Part shown: piece by piece, positions 26,677 to 38,800 of the stretch
Position numbering within the stretch: position 1 is the stretch's first letter
Layout: every line of letters begins with the position of its first letter
NCBI GenBank assembly: GCA_004431415.1
Contig: QPMI01000066.1
Coordinates: 248,001 to 312,000 of the forward strand
From: Cyanophora paradoxa
Lineage: Eukaryota; Glaucocystophyceae; Cyanophorales; Cyanophoraceae
Direction of reading: 5' to 3'
Length of the DNA stretch: 64,000 bases
Position numbers and translations under genes: made by a program
Notes under the pieces: generated by a model
What the model was told of the DNA's origin: nothing
Seen by the model: only the letters and a program-made list of their open reading frames with translations
Databases searched by the model: none

Positions 26677-28507
26677 CTAGAAGCGGGCCGTCACGGAGCC
26701 CGAGGGGGCGCCGGCGGCTGCGTACGTGCGCCCCTCATACAGCTCGCGGGTCTCCACGACGCGACGGTTCCTGAGGTACGAGACTATGGGCGGCGTCGGG
26801 CCGCGGGGGCTCCACCACTCCGGCACGTAGGCCCGCCGCGCCGGGGGCTCGGGCGTCGCCGGGGGCGGGTTCAGGATGGGGTACGGGACCGAGGAGGTGT
26901 TGCGGGGCACGGGGGGCAGCGCGTTGGAGCCCCGCCGGCTGGGACGGTGCGGGGGCAGCGGCGGCTGGTCCGCCTGGTGCAGGAGCGTCCACGCGTCCTG
27001 TTCCTCGCCCCTCGGGTTGTTGTTGATCGGGTCGTACGTCGTCTCGTACATCGACTGCGTCCGCGCGGGGCGCGGCGCGCCCCCCTTCGCCCCGCCCCCG
27101 CCCCCGCCCCCGCCGCCTCCGCCCGCCTTGGGCGGGTTCTTGGGGGGCGGCACGCCCGGGATCAGGTTCCTGTACGACCTCACATAAAAATCTAATGAGA
27201 AAGTACGTTAGAATCTATTAGAAAGGCGCACGCGCGGCTGTAGAAGTTGTAGACGTCGTAGTTAATGTCCAGGGAGAGGCGGTCCTCGGGGTTCCTGGGC
27301 CGGAACTCGGCGGCCACGGTCCCGCCCTTCTCCCGGTCCACGAAGTTCGACCAGAAGGACTTCCCTGCGGCTATTTTTAGCAACGGGGGAGGGGGGGGTA
27401 CGGAACGGATCCTGAAAAAAGACGGAATGGCGTACCCCTGGTCTTGAAGGAGACGGAGGCGACGCCGACGGCGGCCTCTCCGGCGGTCGTCCTGTGCGAT
27501 TTGACGGAGCGGACGGAGGCGCGGCTGCCCGGCCCGGGGGCGCTCGGCTCAGCTCGATCCGGTTCGGATGGGCGCGGCTCGGATCTGATCTGATCTCACC
27601 TGAGGGCGCGGAGGAAGGGGTGGTGCCGGCGGGGCGACGCGGACTCGCTCCGCTCGCTCCCCGCGGGGGAGGCGCTGCGCCCCTCGCGCGGCCCCTCGTC
27701 CCGCTCGAAGGTGCGGATGTGGTCCAGCGGGTCGATGCTGATCGTCCGGTGCCCCCGCTGATGCGCATGCGGCTCCCCGAAGTGCGCGTGCTCCTGGCTG
27801 CCCCGCCTCGGCTCCCTAGGCGGCGCCGGGCGCGCGGCTGCGGCTGCAGCGGCCGCCGCCGCCTCCTCCTCCTCCTCCCGCCTCCTCCGGCGCTCCTCCT
27901 CGCGCCGCCGCTCCCGCTCGGCGCGCTCCTGCTGGATCTCGAGGAGCCGCTTCGTCGGCTTGAGCGGCGGCTGCACGACGGCTTGAGCTTGGGGGGGGAA
28001 GGAGCCGTGGGGGGGTACCGCACCTCCTCGTCGGAGTCGGGGGGGTCGTGCTCGGGCATGAGGTGGATGGCGGAGACGGGGTCGGGGAACGAGGCGGGGG
28101 CGGGCAGCGGGTCGCTCGCGTCGGGGCTGGGCTGCGGCTGGAGGGGGGCGCCGGCGCCGGCGCAGGCCGCTCGCGCAGCTGCGGGCGGGGCCGCCGGGGC
28201 GACCTGGGGCTCCGCGGCGACCGCGGGGAGCGCGGGGTCGGCAACTGGTCCGGGAGCCCGCGGGTCGTCGGCAGCTTCCGGTCGGGCAGCATCGCCCGGT
28301 CCTTGGACACCGACGCCCGGTTCTGATCCGTAATGAAGCGCTGCACGGGGCTCGATCGGCGGGGCGCAGCGCGCAGCCGCGCCGCCCGTTTACCTCGTAG
28401 GCCGAAGTCCGCGGGCTGAGCGGGTTCGAGGTCGTCCGCGGCGTCGCTTGGCCGGGACCGGACAGCAACGCAAGAAGCGCCCTAGTAGCCTTGTCCGGCG
28501 TGGCCAT
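26677..28507 (-). CDS. Coiled-coil protein of unknown function
   Basis: No family recognised. ATG 28507 starts MATPDKATRALLALL. Phase-consistent exons downstream are one ending at 28024 (acidic PEHDPPDSDEE), 27970-27600 (charged helix LLEIQQERAERERRREEE, then a His-rich stretch), 27524-27436 (VGVASVSFKT), 27364-27232 (WSNFVDREKGGTVAAEFRPR) and 27178-26677 (Gly run and WTLLHQADQPP, ending SVTARF). The conserved-looking core is the KSFWSNFVDREKG...LDINYDVYNFYS block. The exon between about 28380 and 28024 has competing open frames that I could not resolve. Confidence 0.6.
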
Positions 28508-29137
28508 CTGGGGAGAGCCCGTCAGCGCCTCCGTGGTAGGATCATCGGATCGGCTCCGACGCGTGTCGACGATTGCTAGCGGGGCGCGTTCTGGATCCCC
28601 AATCGCAGCGCGAGCGAGCAACGGGAATCTACGATGCACTAAGGGTGCGCAGAAAGCTACAGGCCGCCCGGCATCGCGGATGGGACGAACTTGCCGGGGC
28701 GCTCGCGCTAGGCTCGGCTAGCGCGGGATCATGCTTGGGAAGGAAAGGGACGCACGAGGCTCGCCGGGAGGCCCTCTGCCGGCATCCTTGGCCGACCTAC
28801 TTTTGGCGTTGCAACTGGCCCTTTCAAGGCCCCTTGTCTCAATGGGGTACATGTTCAGGTGCAGCCGATGCTGGCAGTTAACGTTAGTCTCAGTGCGCGT
28901 GGCAGATCTAGAGGTCTTTAATTTCCGGCGAGCCTCGCATATATCTTGCCCTTGCAAGCACGATCCGCGTGCTATCTGCCTAGCTCGAGCGCTCGTCAAC
29001 TGACCTAGGCCTGGTCAATTGCAACCGCGTGGCTCGAGCTCCCTAGTCAACTGACCTGGTCAACTGACTTGTAGCCATGATCGGGATTTCGGTTTTCTCG
29101 AGCCTCATTCTTCTGTCAACCGCATGCGCATTCCGCA
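28508..29137. other. Divergent intergenic region
   Basis: No supported gene. It contains several repeats of the word gtcaactgacct near 28995-29065. It separates the minus-strand coiled-coil gene from the dynamin gene. Confidence 0.45.
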
Positions 29138-32100
29138 ATGGCTGCTCCTCGCGCCTCGGGAGCCGCTCCTGCGTCGTTGTCGAAGACTCTCCAGAAGGAG
29201 AGTGAGCGGCTCCGCCGCATTCACTTCAACTCCGACGAAACGGCACGCAAATTCTTTGACGCGCACAGCGCTGCGCGGGACGTTCGCCGCAAGTAAGCGC
29301 GGCCCTCGCCGGCCGGCGGCCGCGCTTTACGTTCTTACCCCGTCGTATTTGCAGATTCAAGGTCGATGACATCAACTCGGTTACCTTCGTCGTCACCGGC
29401 GTGCAAGCCTCAGGGAAGTCGACCTTCCTGGAGGCTCTCTTCAGGATGCGTGGCCTCGGCAAAACTGGCTCGGGTAAGTTGACGCTGCTTTGCCGGCGCT
29501 GCGAAACAAACTACGCCGATGCTTCACGCAGGGATGACAACAAGGGTCCCGACCGTCTACGAGATCCGTCACAACCCCGACAACAGCAAGCCGACAGCCC
29601 GCTTCTACGGCTGCGACGACCGACTTGAGTCGAAAGTGTTTACCATCGACCAGCTGGTCCCAGAAATCAACCGGCGCGTGGCTTCCCTGCCGGGCGCCGA
29701 ACAAGGCGGCATCCTCGACACCGAAATTCGCCTCCGGTGAGCCAACCGTGCCCAAGCGTGCCCGCCTCGGTTCGGCCGACCGACAGCTCGCGCCCGCAGT
29801 GTCGAGGGGCCCAACGCGAGAGATATTAACGTCATCGACTTGCCCGGTTTCCGGGGCGGCGACGACGACCCCGTTCCCGCTCTCGTCGCGCGCTACGTCG
29901 GCCGCCCCGTGCGCCACCGCCGCCCGGCCACAGTCGCCGTCGCGCGGCCTTCGCGCTCAACGTTTAACGCGACGTGGCAGAACACGGTCGCTCTGGGCTT
30001 TGAAGAAGCGACGAGGGCAAAGAGCGACGAGGTGAAGCGCCTGCTGTACGATAAGATCCCCAACCTCATTCAAGTGCGCCCTCATCCGTTCTGCGCCGTG
30101 CCCGCGCGCGGCGCCCTTGCCAAGTCGCGCCTCCGCGCCGCAGGTCTGCAACAAGCTCGACAACCTGCTTATACAAGTTCAGACGAAGGAGGACTTCCTC
30201 CGGCACCTCTCCGAGTACGAAGGCCGCACCGTCTTCTTCACGACGATGCACCTCGTCACGCCGGACGACCCGGCGCGGTCGCTGCAAGATGAGCTGGTGG
30301 AGCTTGAGCTCCGGGACCTCGCGAAGATGGAACGCCTCGGCTGCACCCTCGAGTGCGCGGCCGGCCGCCCGCACGCGCACCCTTGAGCACAGCCCGCGTC
30401 TGATGCCTGCCCCTGCGCGGCAGGGAATGCCGCCGCTGGGGCATCGGCCTCTCGCAGCTCCTCGAGCACGTGCAGAACGTGCTCATGGGCAACTTCCGCA
30501 GCTCGACCGCCCCCCTCCAAGGCCGCCTCGAGGTCCGCGCCCTCCCTTCTCCCGGCCAGGCGTCCTTCGCGCGCGACCCGCTGAGACCCGAGAGCAGGGG
30601 GAGCGCGGGAGGGTGGAGCTGGCGCTGAAGCGCGAGTCGGCGGCGCCCGCCGCGACGCTCACGCTGGCGAAGTGCGCGGAAGTGGCGGTCGAGTTCGCGG
30701 CGGCGGTGGGCCGCCAGGCGGTGTACGGCGAGCCGTCGGACGCCGGCCTCACCCTCGAGGAGGAGCTCTCCGACGATCCCGCGGAGAAAGGTCCGCCCCG
30801 CGCAGCCGAGGCGCAGCGGCAGCCGAGGCGCCCGCGACCGCAGAGCATGCCGACGCGATTCGCAAGCTCCTCGCGACGAGCATCTGCCCCGTGGACGCGG
30901 CGGAGAAGGGGGAGGGCGGCGCGGCGCTGAAGCGCGAGCGCGCGGCCACGCAGCTCGCCGGGCACCTCACCGAGATGCCCCCCATTTCGGACCCCGAGGG
31001 TGCGGCCGCAGGGGCCGGTGCCGGCTTCGCGCTGAGCTTGCCCCCGCAGTCTTCAACACCCTCGCTGAGACCCGCACCGGGGACGCCAACAACTACAACG
31101 AGGCGGTCCGGCCGCGCCGTCCCCCGCCCCGCCCGCGCCCGCTCGCTCACGGGGGCGGGGGCGGGGGCGCGCAGGCCTCCAAGATCGCGGTCAAGAAGGG
31201 CGAGGAGGCGTTCGCGCAGCAGACGGCCGGCTTCGTGGCGCACGGCAAGCGCATCGTGCAGAACGTGCTCAAGGCGAAGGTGGAGGAGTTCACGGCGCGC
31301 TACGGAAGCAGCGCCTTCTTCAAGGAGCTCCACGAGGTCGCCACGGGCCTCGTCGACGAGCGGGTGAGGAGGCCCCGGAGCCCCCCGCCTCCCGACCTGC
31401 CTTCCCCGATCCCCACCGCAGCAGACGGAGACGCTTCAGGTGTTCGCGACGCAGCGCAAGAACGACTTCGGGGTACATGCCGCCCCGCCGCCCCGCCCCG
31501 CCCCCCCGTCGTCGACCGCCTGCGGCGCAGTTTGCGCGCCAGGAAGCCCTCAACCCGACGGCGGAGCCGTTTGAGTGCGCCCCGCCCGCCGCGCCTGCTG
31601 CGGGAGTCCGGCGGCCCCGCGAGAAGCTGAGGGGGGCCGCAGCTTCAGCGACAACGTGCTGGCGCCGACGCCAGAGGCGACGATCGCGCGCGTGACGAAG
31701 CAGCTTGCGGAGCGGAAGGACCTCGCCGAGCACCTCCACCTCCCGCAGACGATCGCAAACGCCGAGGTCAAGGCCAAGGTCTACTCCGCCACGAAGGTGC
31801 GGCAGCCTCCTCCCGCCCGGCGGCGGCCCCTCGGCCTCACCCGCTCGCGCGCGCCAGAAAATGGCGGCGAACTACTTCGCTCGGGGCCGTCGCGCCTACT
31901 TTGACGCCCTGCCTGGCATCCACGCCGTCCACTTCTCGCAGCCGATGTGCGCGCCTCGCCGCGCCCCCGGCCCAGGGTCGCCCGGCGCTGACGGTCCCGC
32001 CCGCATTCGCCGCCACCCGCGCAGCGCCGAGCTGCTCCCCCGCAAGCTGGCGGCGAAGGTGGCGGAGCTGGTGGCGTCGGGCCAGCTGGCGGCGCTGTGC

Positions 32101-32445
32101 GGCGAGGAGGCCGGGGCGGCGGCGGCGCGGGCCGGCCGCGTGGAGGCCCTCCGCCAGGAGCTCTGCGAGCTCGACGCCGTCCTCGCCAAGGTCCGCGAGG
32201 CCGTCGCCGCCGCCGGCCTCGCCCCGGCCGCCCCCGCCCCGGCCCCGGCCCCGGCCCCGGCCCCGGCCGCTCCCAGGGCGGCCCTGCCGCGGGCCCCAGC
32301 ACCGCCCCGGCCCCTGCCGCTGGCCCCAGCACCGCTCCGGCCCGGCCCCTGCCGCCGCCCCGGCCCTTGCCGCCGCAGCCGCCCCGGCCCGGCCGCCGCC
32401 CCGGCCCCGGCCGCCGCCCCGGCCACCGCCGCCCGCGCGCTCTAA
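29138..32445 (+). CDS. Dynamin-superfamily GTPase
   Basis: A large GTPase that remodels membranes. Exons 29138-29292, 29355-29473, 29532-29736 and from 29800 join in phase. G1 is GVQASGKST, G2 GMTTRVPT, G3 DLPG (in INVIDLPGFRGG) and G4 NKLD at the start of an exon near 30148. Downstream exons are helical, as in a dynamin stalk: KIAVKKGEEAFAQQTAGF, FTARYGSSAFFKELHEV and RVTKQLAERKDLAEHLHLP. A final GED-like helix (RVEALRQELCELDAVLAKVR) follows. The C-terminus is a Pro/Ala low-complexity tail. No transmembrane segment or PH domain is visible. The MAAPRASG start fits the usual short N-terminus. Exon boundaries between 30400 and 32000 are approximate. Confidence 0.85.
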
Positions 32446-33379
32446 GTTGTTGCGCCTTTTTTTCAGGTGCTATTTTCAGGCCTTTATAATCTAGTTATAG
32501 CCTTTTCAGGTGATATAGCTAGTGCCGCAGTGCAAGTGTGTGTGCCACGGTGTGTTGTCTGAATTTGTGCAATCATTGAATTGATCTCCGAGGTTGTTGT
32601 TGTTGCAATTGTTTACTTCTTCTGCCTCCGATCGCGAGGCTCTCAAGCTTCAAGGCTTGGCTTGAACAGCGCGAGGCCTAGGGGATTTCGAACTCGAAAC
32701 CGCCGCCAGGTCACCGAGTCTAGACTCTTAGAGGAGGGAAGCCTTTGCATGCGCAATTGATTGCACGATCATGAATATTAATTGATCATGAGGGACCCCC
32801 CGGGATACTACGTCTACCGGCGCCGGCATACACATGGCATGATTGGAGGCTTCCGGATCCTACTGGTACTGTAGTACAGGCTCGAGCTCGCTCAGCGGCT
32901 GATGGCGAGCCTATAGCTATAGCTAGACCTCCCTAGGGGGTACGGAAAATTTGCGGTAGCGCGACGATTACGGCGGCGCAGCGGGCCAGGTTTCCCACCC
33001 GTGGGTTCCTGATAACGCTGCGTGTCAAGCTGCTCGGAAAGTCGCGCGCCAGCTCCACCCGACCCCCGTAGCCAGAACGCGCTAGATAGACCAGCCGGGC
33101 GTGCACGGACAGCCGACACGAGCACATCATCACCAATCGCAACCGCCGAAGTCGACAGCCCGCCCCCGGAGCGCCAGGCAGCCCCGCCAACCTCGCCGCG
33201 TCATCTTTTTTGAATTCCACTGACCCCCGGACCCCACCTGCGCCCTGCGCGGAGCGCAAAGCAATCGCCCTGCCTCTCCCGATAGACGATAAGAGCTCTT
33301 AAGCAACTGAACTGCCGCCCAGTCCCCGCGCATTGCGCCCCGATGCTGACACTCACTCACTGCCTGTCACACCGCAGAC
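32446..33379. other. Intergenic region, no gene seen
   Basis: AT-richer sequence downstream of the dynamin gene, with no conserved frame. Open frames near 32900-33360 on the minus strand have no motif or splice support. Confidence 0.5.
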
Positions 33380-34627
33380 ATGAGCCGATCATCCACGGAC
33401 GACACACCGGATGTCGCCGCCATGCCCGGCGAACGACGTAGACCGTGCTTGCGCGACGCTCGCCGGCGCCCAGGCCCGCGGGCCCACGCCCCCGCCCCCT
33501 TTCCCCGGACTGGGCCCAAAGGGCGCCCACCTGGACTCCTCCCCCCCCGAGGCCGGTACAGAAGCGTGTACGCTCGGACCCCCTGCCCCCCCGTCCGCAG
33601 TCCGAGCCAGACGAGGCCCGCCCGGACCCGGCCTTCAAGCCGGCCCCCGCCCTCCCGCCCCAGCGCCCCGCCCTCACCCTCCGGCTCCAGCGCCCCGCCC
33701 CCGCCCTCCGGCTCCAGCGCCCCGCCCTCGCCCTCCGGCTCCAGCGCCCCGCCCCCGCCCCCCAGCTCCAGCGCCCCGCCCCTGCCCTCCGGCTCCAGCG
33801 CCCCGCCTCGCCCTCCGGCTCCAACGCCCCGCCCCGCCCCCAGCTCCAGCGCCCCGCCCCGCCCTCCGGCTCCAACGCCCCGCCCCGCCCCCAGCTCCAG
33901 CGCCCCGCCCCGCCCTCCAGCTCCAGCGCCCCGCCCCGCCCCCAGCTCCAGCGCCCCGCCCCTGCCCTCCGGCTCCAGCGCCCCGCCCTCGCCTCCGGCT
34001 CCAACGCCCCGCCCCCGCCCCCAGCTCCAGCGCCCCGCCCCGCCCTCCGGCTCCAACGCCCGCCCCCGCCCTCCGGCTCCAGCGCCCCGCCCCCGCCCCC
34101 AGCTCCAGCGCCCCGCCCCTGCCCTCCGGCTCCAGCGCCCCGCCCTCGCCCTCCGGCTCCAACGCCCCGCCCCCGCCCCCAGCTCCAGCGCCCCGCCCCC
34201 GCCCTCCGGCTCCAACGCCCCGCCCCGCCCTCCGGCTCCAGCGCCCCGCCCCGCCCTCCGGCTCCAGCGCCCCGCCCCCGCCCTCGAGCTCCCACCCAGC
34301 GCCCCGCCCTCGCCCTCCGGCTCCAGCGCCCCGCCCCCGCCCTCCGGCTCCAGCGCCCCGCCCCCGCCCCCAGCTCCAGCGCCCCGCCCCTGCCCTCCGG
34401 CTCCAGCGTCCCGCCCCCGCCCTCCGGCTCCAACGCCCCGCCCCCGCCCCCAGCTCCAGCGCCCCGCCCCGCCCTCCGGCTCCAACGCCCCGCCCCGCCC
34501 CCAGCTCCAGCGCCCCGCCCTCGCCCTCCGGCTCCAGCGCCCAGCCCCGCCTCCCACCCAGCGCCCCGCCCCGCCCTCCGGCTCCAGCGCCCCGCCCCCG
34601 CCACCCTCTAAGTGCCCGCCGCCTTAG
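33380..34627 (+). CDS. Possible Ser/Pro-repeat protein (doubtful)
   Basis: An ATG at 33380 opens MSRSSTDDTPDVAAMPGERR and continues in frame through the minisatellite as PSGSSAPPP-type repeats, reminiscent of hydroxyproline-rich wall glycoproteins. All six frames are open across the repeat, so openness is not evidence of coding. No signal peptide, intron support or conserved domain is visible. Confidence 0.22.
   Translation: MSRSSTDDTPDVAAMPGERRRPCLRDARRRPGPRAHAPAPFPRTGPKGRPPGLLPPRGRYRSVYARTPCPPVRSPSQTRPARTRPSSRPPPSRPSAPPSPSGSSAPPPPSGSSAPPSPSGSSAPPPPPSSSAPPLPSGSSAPPRPPAPTPRPAPSSSAPPRPPAPTPRPAPSSSAPPRPPAPAPRPAPSSSAPPLPSGSSAPPSPPAPTPRPRPQLQRPAPPSGSNARPRPPAPAPRPRPQLQRPAPALRLQRPALALRLQRPAPAPSSSAPPPPSGSNAPPRPPAPAPRPALRLQRPAPALELPPSAPPSPSGSSAPPPPSGSSAPPPPPAPAPRPCPPAPASRPRPPAPTPRPRPQLQRPAPPSGSNAPPRPQLQRPALALRLQRPAPPPTQRPAPPSGSSAPPPPPSKCPPP
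33640..34615. repeat. GC-rich 27-bp minisatellite
   Basis: About thirty-five degenerate units of roughly 27 bp, of the type ccctccggctccagcgcccc. Related but irregular C-rich sequence continues to about 35120. Units vary by codon-sized and single-base changes, which keeps every frame open. Confidence 0.93.
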
Positions 34628-35501
34628 CGCCCCGCCGCTCCTCGCGCCCTTCCCCCGTCGCCCCCAGCGCCCCGCCGCCCCCCAGTGCCCTTCCCACGTC
34701 ACCCTCTCAGCGCCCCGCCGCCCTAGTGCCCCGCTGCTCCCCGTGCCCTTCCCCGTCGCCCCGGCGCCCCTCCGCCCCCAGCGCCCTTCCGCCGCCGCTT
34801 CCCAGGGCCCCGCCCCAGTGCTCCTCCACCCCTATAGCCCCCGCCCTTTGCCCGGCCCCCAGCGCCCCGCCCCGCCGCCCCCAGCGCCCTGCCCCGCCGC
34901 CCTCTAGCGCCCTGCCCGACCCTCGGCGCCCCGCCCCGCTCCTGGCCCGTCACCCTCCCGCCCGCCCCGCCCGCCCGCCCCCAGCTCCCGACCCCAGCGC
35001 CTCACCCCCGCCACCCTCCAGCGCTCCGTGTACCCCACTCCCTGCCCTTCTCCCCTCCCTACGCCTCGCCCCCGCCGACCCCAGCACCCGTGCGCCTCGC
35101 CTCCCCCTCCCCCCCTCTCTTCCACAGGGCCAAGGACACCAACGCATCAGGCCCTCCTAAAGCTGTAGATCGATAGCTCACAGCTAGGATAAGATAGCAG
35201 GACGTCTCCCTTCTATGCCGCAGAGCATTTGCGCTAGCCTAGGCGCCCCCCCGGTCGACGTTACCGACGGGGTGGCTGTTGTTGTCCTTAATACGACCAT
35301 TGCCCGGTTGGGCTTTTGCAAAAAAAAGCTAGACCTCCCTAGACCTTGGCCTCCCTTCTGCTGTGGCCTCCCCTCGACCGCACCGCTACAGCTGAATCAA
35401 AGCCAGACGCGTCCAGCCATTCACACTTCAAACACGCACACCGTTGCACGGACATCGAGGGAGGGCGCACCAGCGCCTCGATGGGCCGGGCGGGGTCGGG
35501 G
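34628..35501. other. C-rich degenerate sequence and intergenic region
   Basis: 34628-35120 is decayed relatives of the minisatellite, all frames open. 35160-35501 is ordinary intergenic sequence after the end of the mannosidase gene. No gene seen. Confidence 0.5.
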
Positions 35502-35822
35502 CTACTGGAGGGGCGCGGCGGGGCCCAGGCCCGGGGCCGCGGGCGGGGGCGGGGCGTGGATGAGCAGGGGGTGCGCCTCCGTGTTGAAGACGTATTTGTC
35601 CAGAGGGATCACCTGCAGGGAGAATTAAAGGAACGGTGAGTCTTCCGATCGCGAGGTAATATAATCCGAGCTCGAAGTATAATCTTAATCAAGCCAATCC
35701 GATCTACCCATGGCCATCTAATCCGAGCAGCTTGAGAAGACGGATTAGAATTCAGAGGGGGGCGCACGTCGTCGTCGCAGAAGAGGAGGTACAGGTACTT
35801 CATCGTCTCGGCCTGTTGCGCG

Positions 35823-35856
<34 letters not shown>

Positions 35857-38800
35857 AGGCGCGCGGTCAGCAGGGCCGGAGTGGGAGGCGGCGGGCCGGG
35901 GGCGCTCTCCGGGTAGAAGAAGAAAGAAGCACACGAAGCAGCTCTTTGGTTCTATAGAAGCTTTACATTCTATAAGAATACCTATTAAAAGAGGGGAGGG
36001 GGAGGGGGGGGTAAGAGCGCGGCCCGTAGGGCCGGAGAGGGGTTTTACATTCTATAAAAGGAGGGGGAGGGGAACTGCCGGGATGGGGGGGGGGGGGGGG
36101 GGGGAAGGGGGGGGAGGGGAGGGGGGAAGGGGGCGGGAGCGGGCGAGAAGAGAAAAACTTTAATTCATTCTATAAGTATTCTACAAGAAACAGACCATGA
36201 AGAAGGACTCCATGCGGTCGTCGAGGACGGGGGGGACGCGCCGCACGTCCCGGATCCCCGAGTACGCGATCTCCGTCCGTGCGTGCCTCTCGAAGGCCTG
36301 CGGGGCGGGTAGGACGAGGGGGAGAGGGGGGGAGGCGGGGCACATGTCGTTCAGGCCAGAGCTGAGAGCTAGGGGAGGAGGGGAGGGGGGGGGCAGGGCA
36401 CCTGGAAGATCTCCCAGCCCCACTCGCGGTACTGCGGGTCGTGGGTGTAGCGCCACAGGTAGAACAGCGACTCCACCGTCTCTGCGGGGGCGAGGGGGTG
36501 AGCGGGGAGGACGGGGAGGGGGCGGAGGCGGAGCAAGCTGCGTCGCACCGGGGCGCAGGAGGTTGTGCCACGAGTCCGTCGAGAAGTCCTGGGCCCCAGA
36601 GTAAGTAAGAGGGGCGCGGCGGGCGCGAGCTCGGCGGGGGCCAGGAGAGAGGAGAGTTAGGGTCAGAGGGGTATAGGCGGAGGAGACCTAAAGCTGAACC
36701 ACGGAGCTCTAGAGGCCTGGGGCGCTAGAGGCCTGGGGCGCGCGAAGGGGCGGGGGGACCCTGCGGACCTGGCCGGGCTGGAACTTGACGAGCTCGGGGG
36801 CGAGGCCCGTCGGCTGCCGGCGGTACATCTCCACGCACGTCACCATCAGCTCCCGAGCCATCTGACGGGAGAAATAAGAGGGCGAAGTAAGAAGCAGAAG
36901 ATTTCTCATAATCAATAAGCTATTTTAAGGAGGACTAAGTAATAAGAAGACTGGGGCGCTTTATAATGAAATCCAATCCGGTCCCCGGGGAAGGGGCGGC
37001 TTAAGACTTCAGAGCCTGCGTTGTGCTTTAAAGACTTCAATTCTTCGAGTTTACGCCTTAAGAGCTTAAGAGCGGCCCTGAGCTCTCTTAAGCTCGCGCG
37101 CCATCTGACGGGAGAAATAAGAGGGCTTAGGCCGCGGGCGCGGAGCGCGAGCTAGGGGGCGGGCGGGCGGGCGTCGAGCGCCGCGCTCCTCCGCTTTGCT
37201 TTAAAGACTTAAGGCTTACGCATTAAGAGCCTAAGAGCGGGCGGGCGGCGGGTGGGCGGGCGTCGAGCATCGAGTGCCGAGCGCGCCTGCACGTCAAGCT
37301 CTTCCGTTATGCTTTAAAGACTTTAGAAGAGCTTACGCCTTCAGAGCTTAAGGGCGGGGGGCGGGCGGGCGGGCGGGCGGGCGGGCGCCGAGCGGGCCTG
37401 CATGTGGAGCTCCTCGGTGGCGCCGGTGGCGCCGAGGGCGAGCATCGCGGGGACGAAGCACGTCAGGTGGTCCATCTTGTGCACCAGGTTCTGCGGCGGG
37501 CGGTGCGAGGCGGGCGGGGCGTGAGGCGAGAGAGGCGGGGCGGGCGCCGGGATCTAGAGGGTCGGGGGACTCTGGCCCGGCGCGCTCTTTGGGATCTAGG
37601 GGCTGTAGGGCCCAAGTGCCCGTGAGGCGAGGGGCGGGGCGCGCCGGCGCGCGGAGGCGAAGGCGCTGGGGCGGGTAGGGTCGGGAACGGCACCTTGCTC
37701 TGGTCCATCTCGGCGATGTAGAGGAGCCGGCTCGGCGACGAGCGCTGCGCGGGCGCTCAGCCGAAGTCACTGGAGGCCTAGGCGGCTTGCTAGAAGACTT
37801 AGTTATTCGTAGACTTCGGTCACTAAGACTTGCGCCGCTCGAAGCAGAGGATCTTAGGACTAAGGAGGTCAGCCGAGGTCACTGGAGGCGGCTAGCGCCG
37901 CGCCTAGCGGGAGGGACGGCATCTGCCTACGAGTCCTGAGCCGGTAGCCCTATCCATGGTCTCTGGTCGAGCGGGCGGGCGGGCGTGCGGGCGGGCCGGG
38001 GTGTCTAGATCTAATCTCGATGTAGCTTGAATTAGATCCGAGAGGCGGGCGCTGTGTGCTCTGCTCTGCTCTGCTCTACTTTGCGCTGCGGGGGCGGATG
38101 TGCGGTCCTAGGCTTCCTAGATCTAATCTTTCTGGATCTAATCTCTCTAAACCCAAGTCTTTCGGGCTCAGATCTAATCTTTCTTTCTCCTCTCATCTCG
38201 GGCCTGTATGAGACGGCGGGCGACGGGCGCCCGGGGCGCTATGCTCTGCTCTGCTTTCTAGATCTAATCTTTCTAGAAAGATAGATCTAGATCGCAAAGC
38301 AAAGAATCTTTCTAGATCTTTGCTTTCTATCTTTCCCCTCTAATCTTTCGGACCTGAATGAGGCGGCGGGCGACGCCGTCCATGGACTTGTCGTAGAGGC
38401 GGCGGAACATGCCCGCCTCGGGGGCCCGCCCCGAGAGCACCCACATCTGACGGCGAGCGTGAGGCGGGGGCGCGGGGGCGGGGCCGGGGGCGGGGCCGGG
38501 GGCGGGGCGCAGGGGCGTCGCCTCGCGGAGTGCTCTTATCGCTCTAAGGCTCTAAGGGAAAGCGGGGCGGGGGCGGCGAGTGAGGCGGGGCGGAGCGGGG
38601 CGAAGAGGCGTCTCCTCGCGGAGGGCTCCGGTCGCTTTCGTGTCGCTCTAAGGGACGGGCAGAGGGGAAAGGGGCGGCGGGACGGGGGAGCTTTCGTATC
38701 GCTCTTTTCGGGGAAGGTGGGGGGGGGAGGGGGGAGGGGGGAGGGGGGGAGGGGGGGAGGGGGGCGTGCCTTGAGGAAGTACTCGTACGCCGAGTCGCCC

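Noticed and set aside
33357-34604. 415-residue minus-strand Gly/Arg-rich frame in the minisatellite
   Set aside because: All frames stay open because the repeat lacks A/T; there is no start context, intron or motif support.
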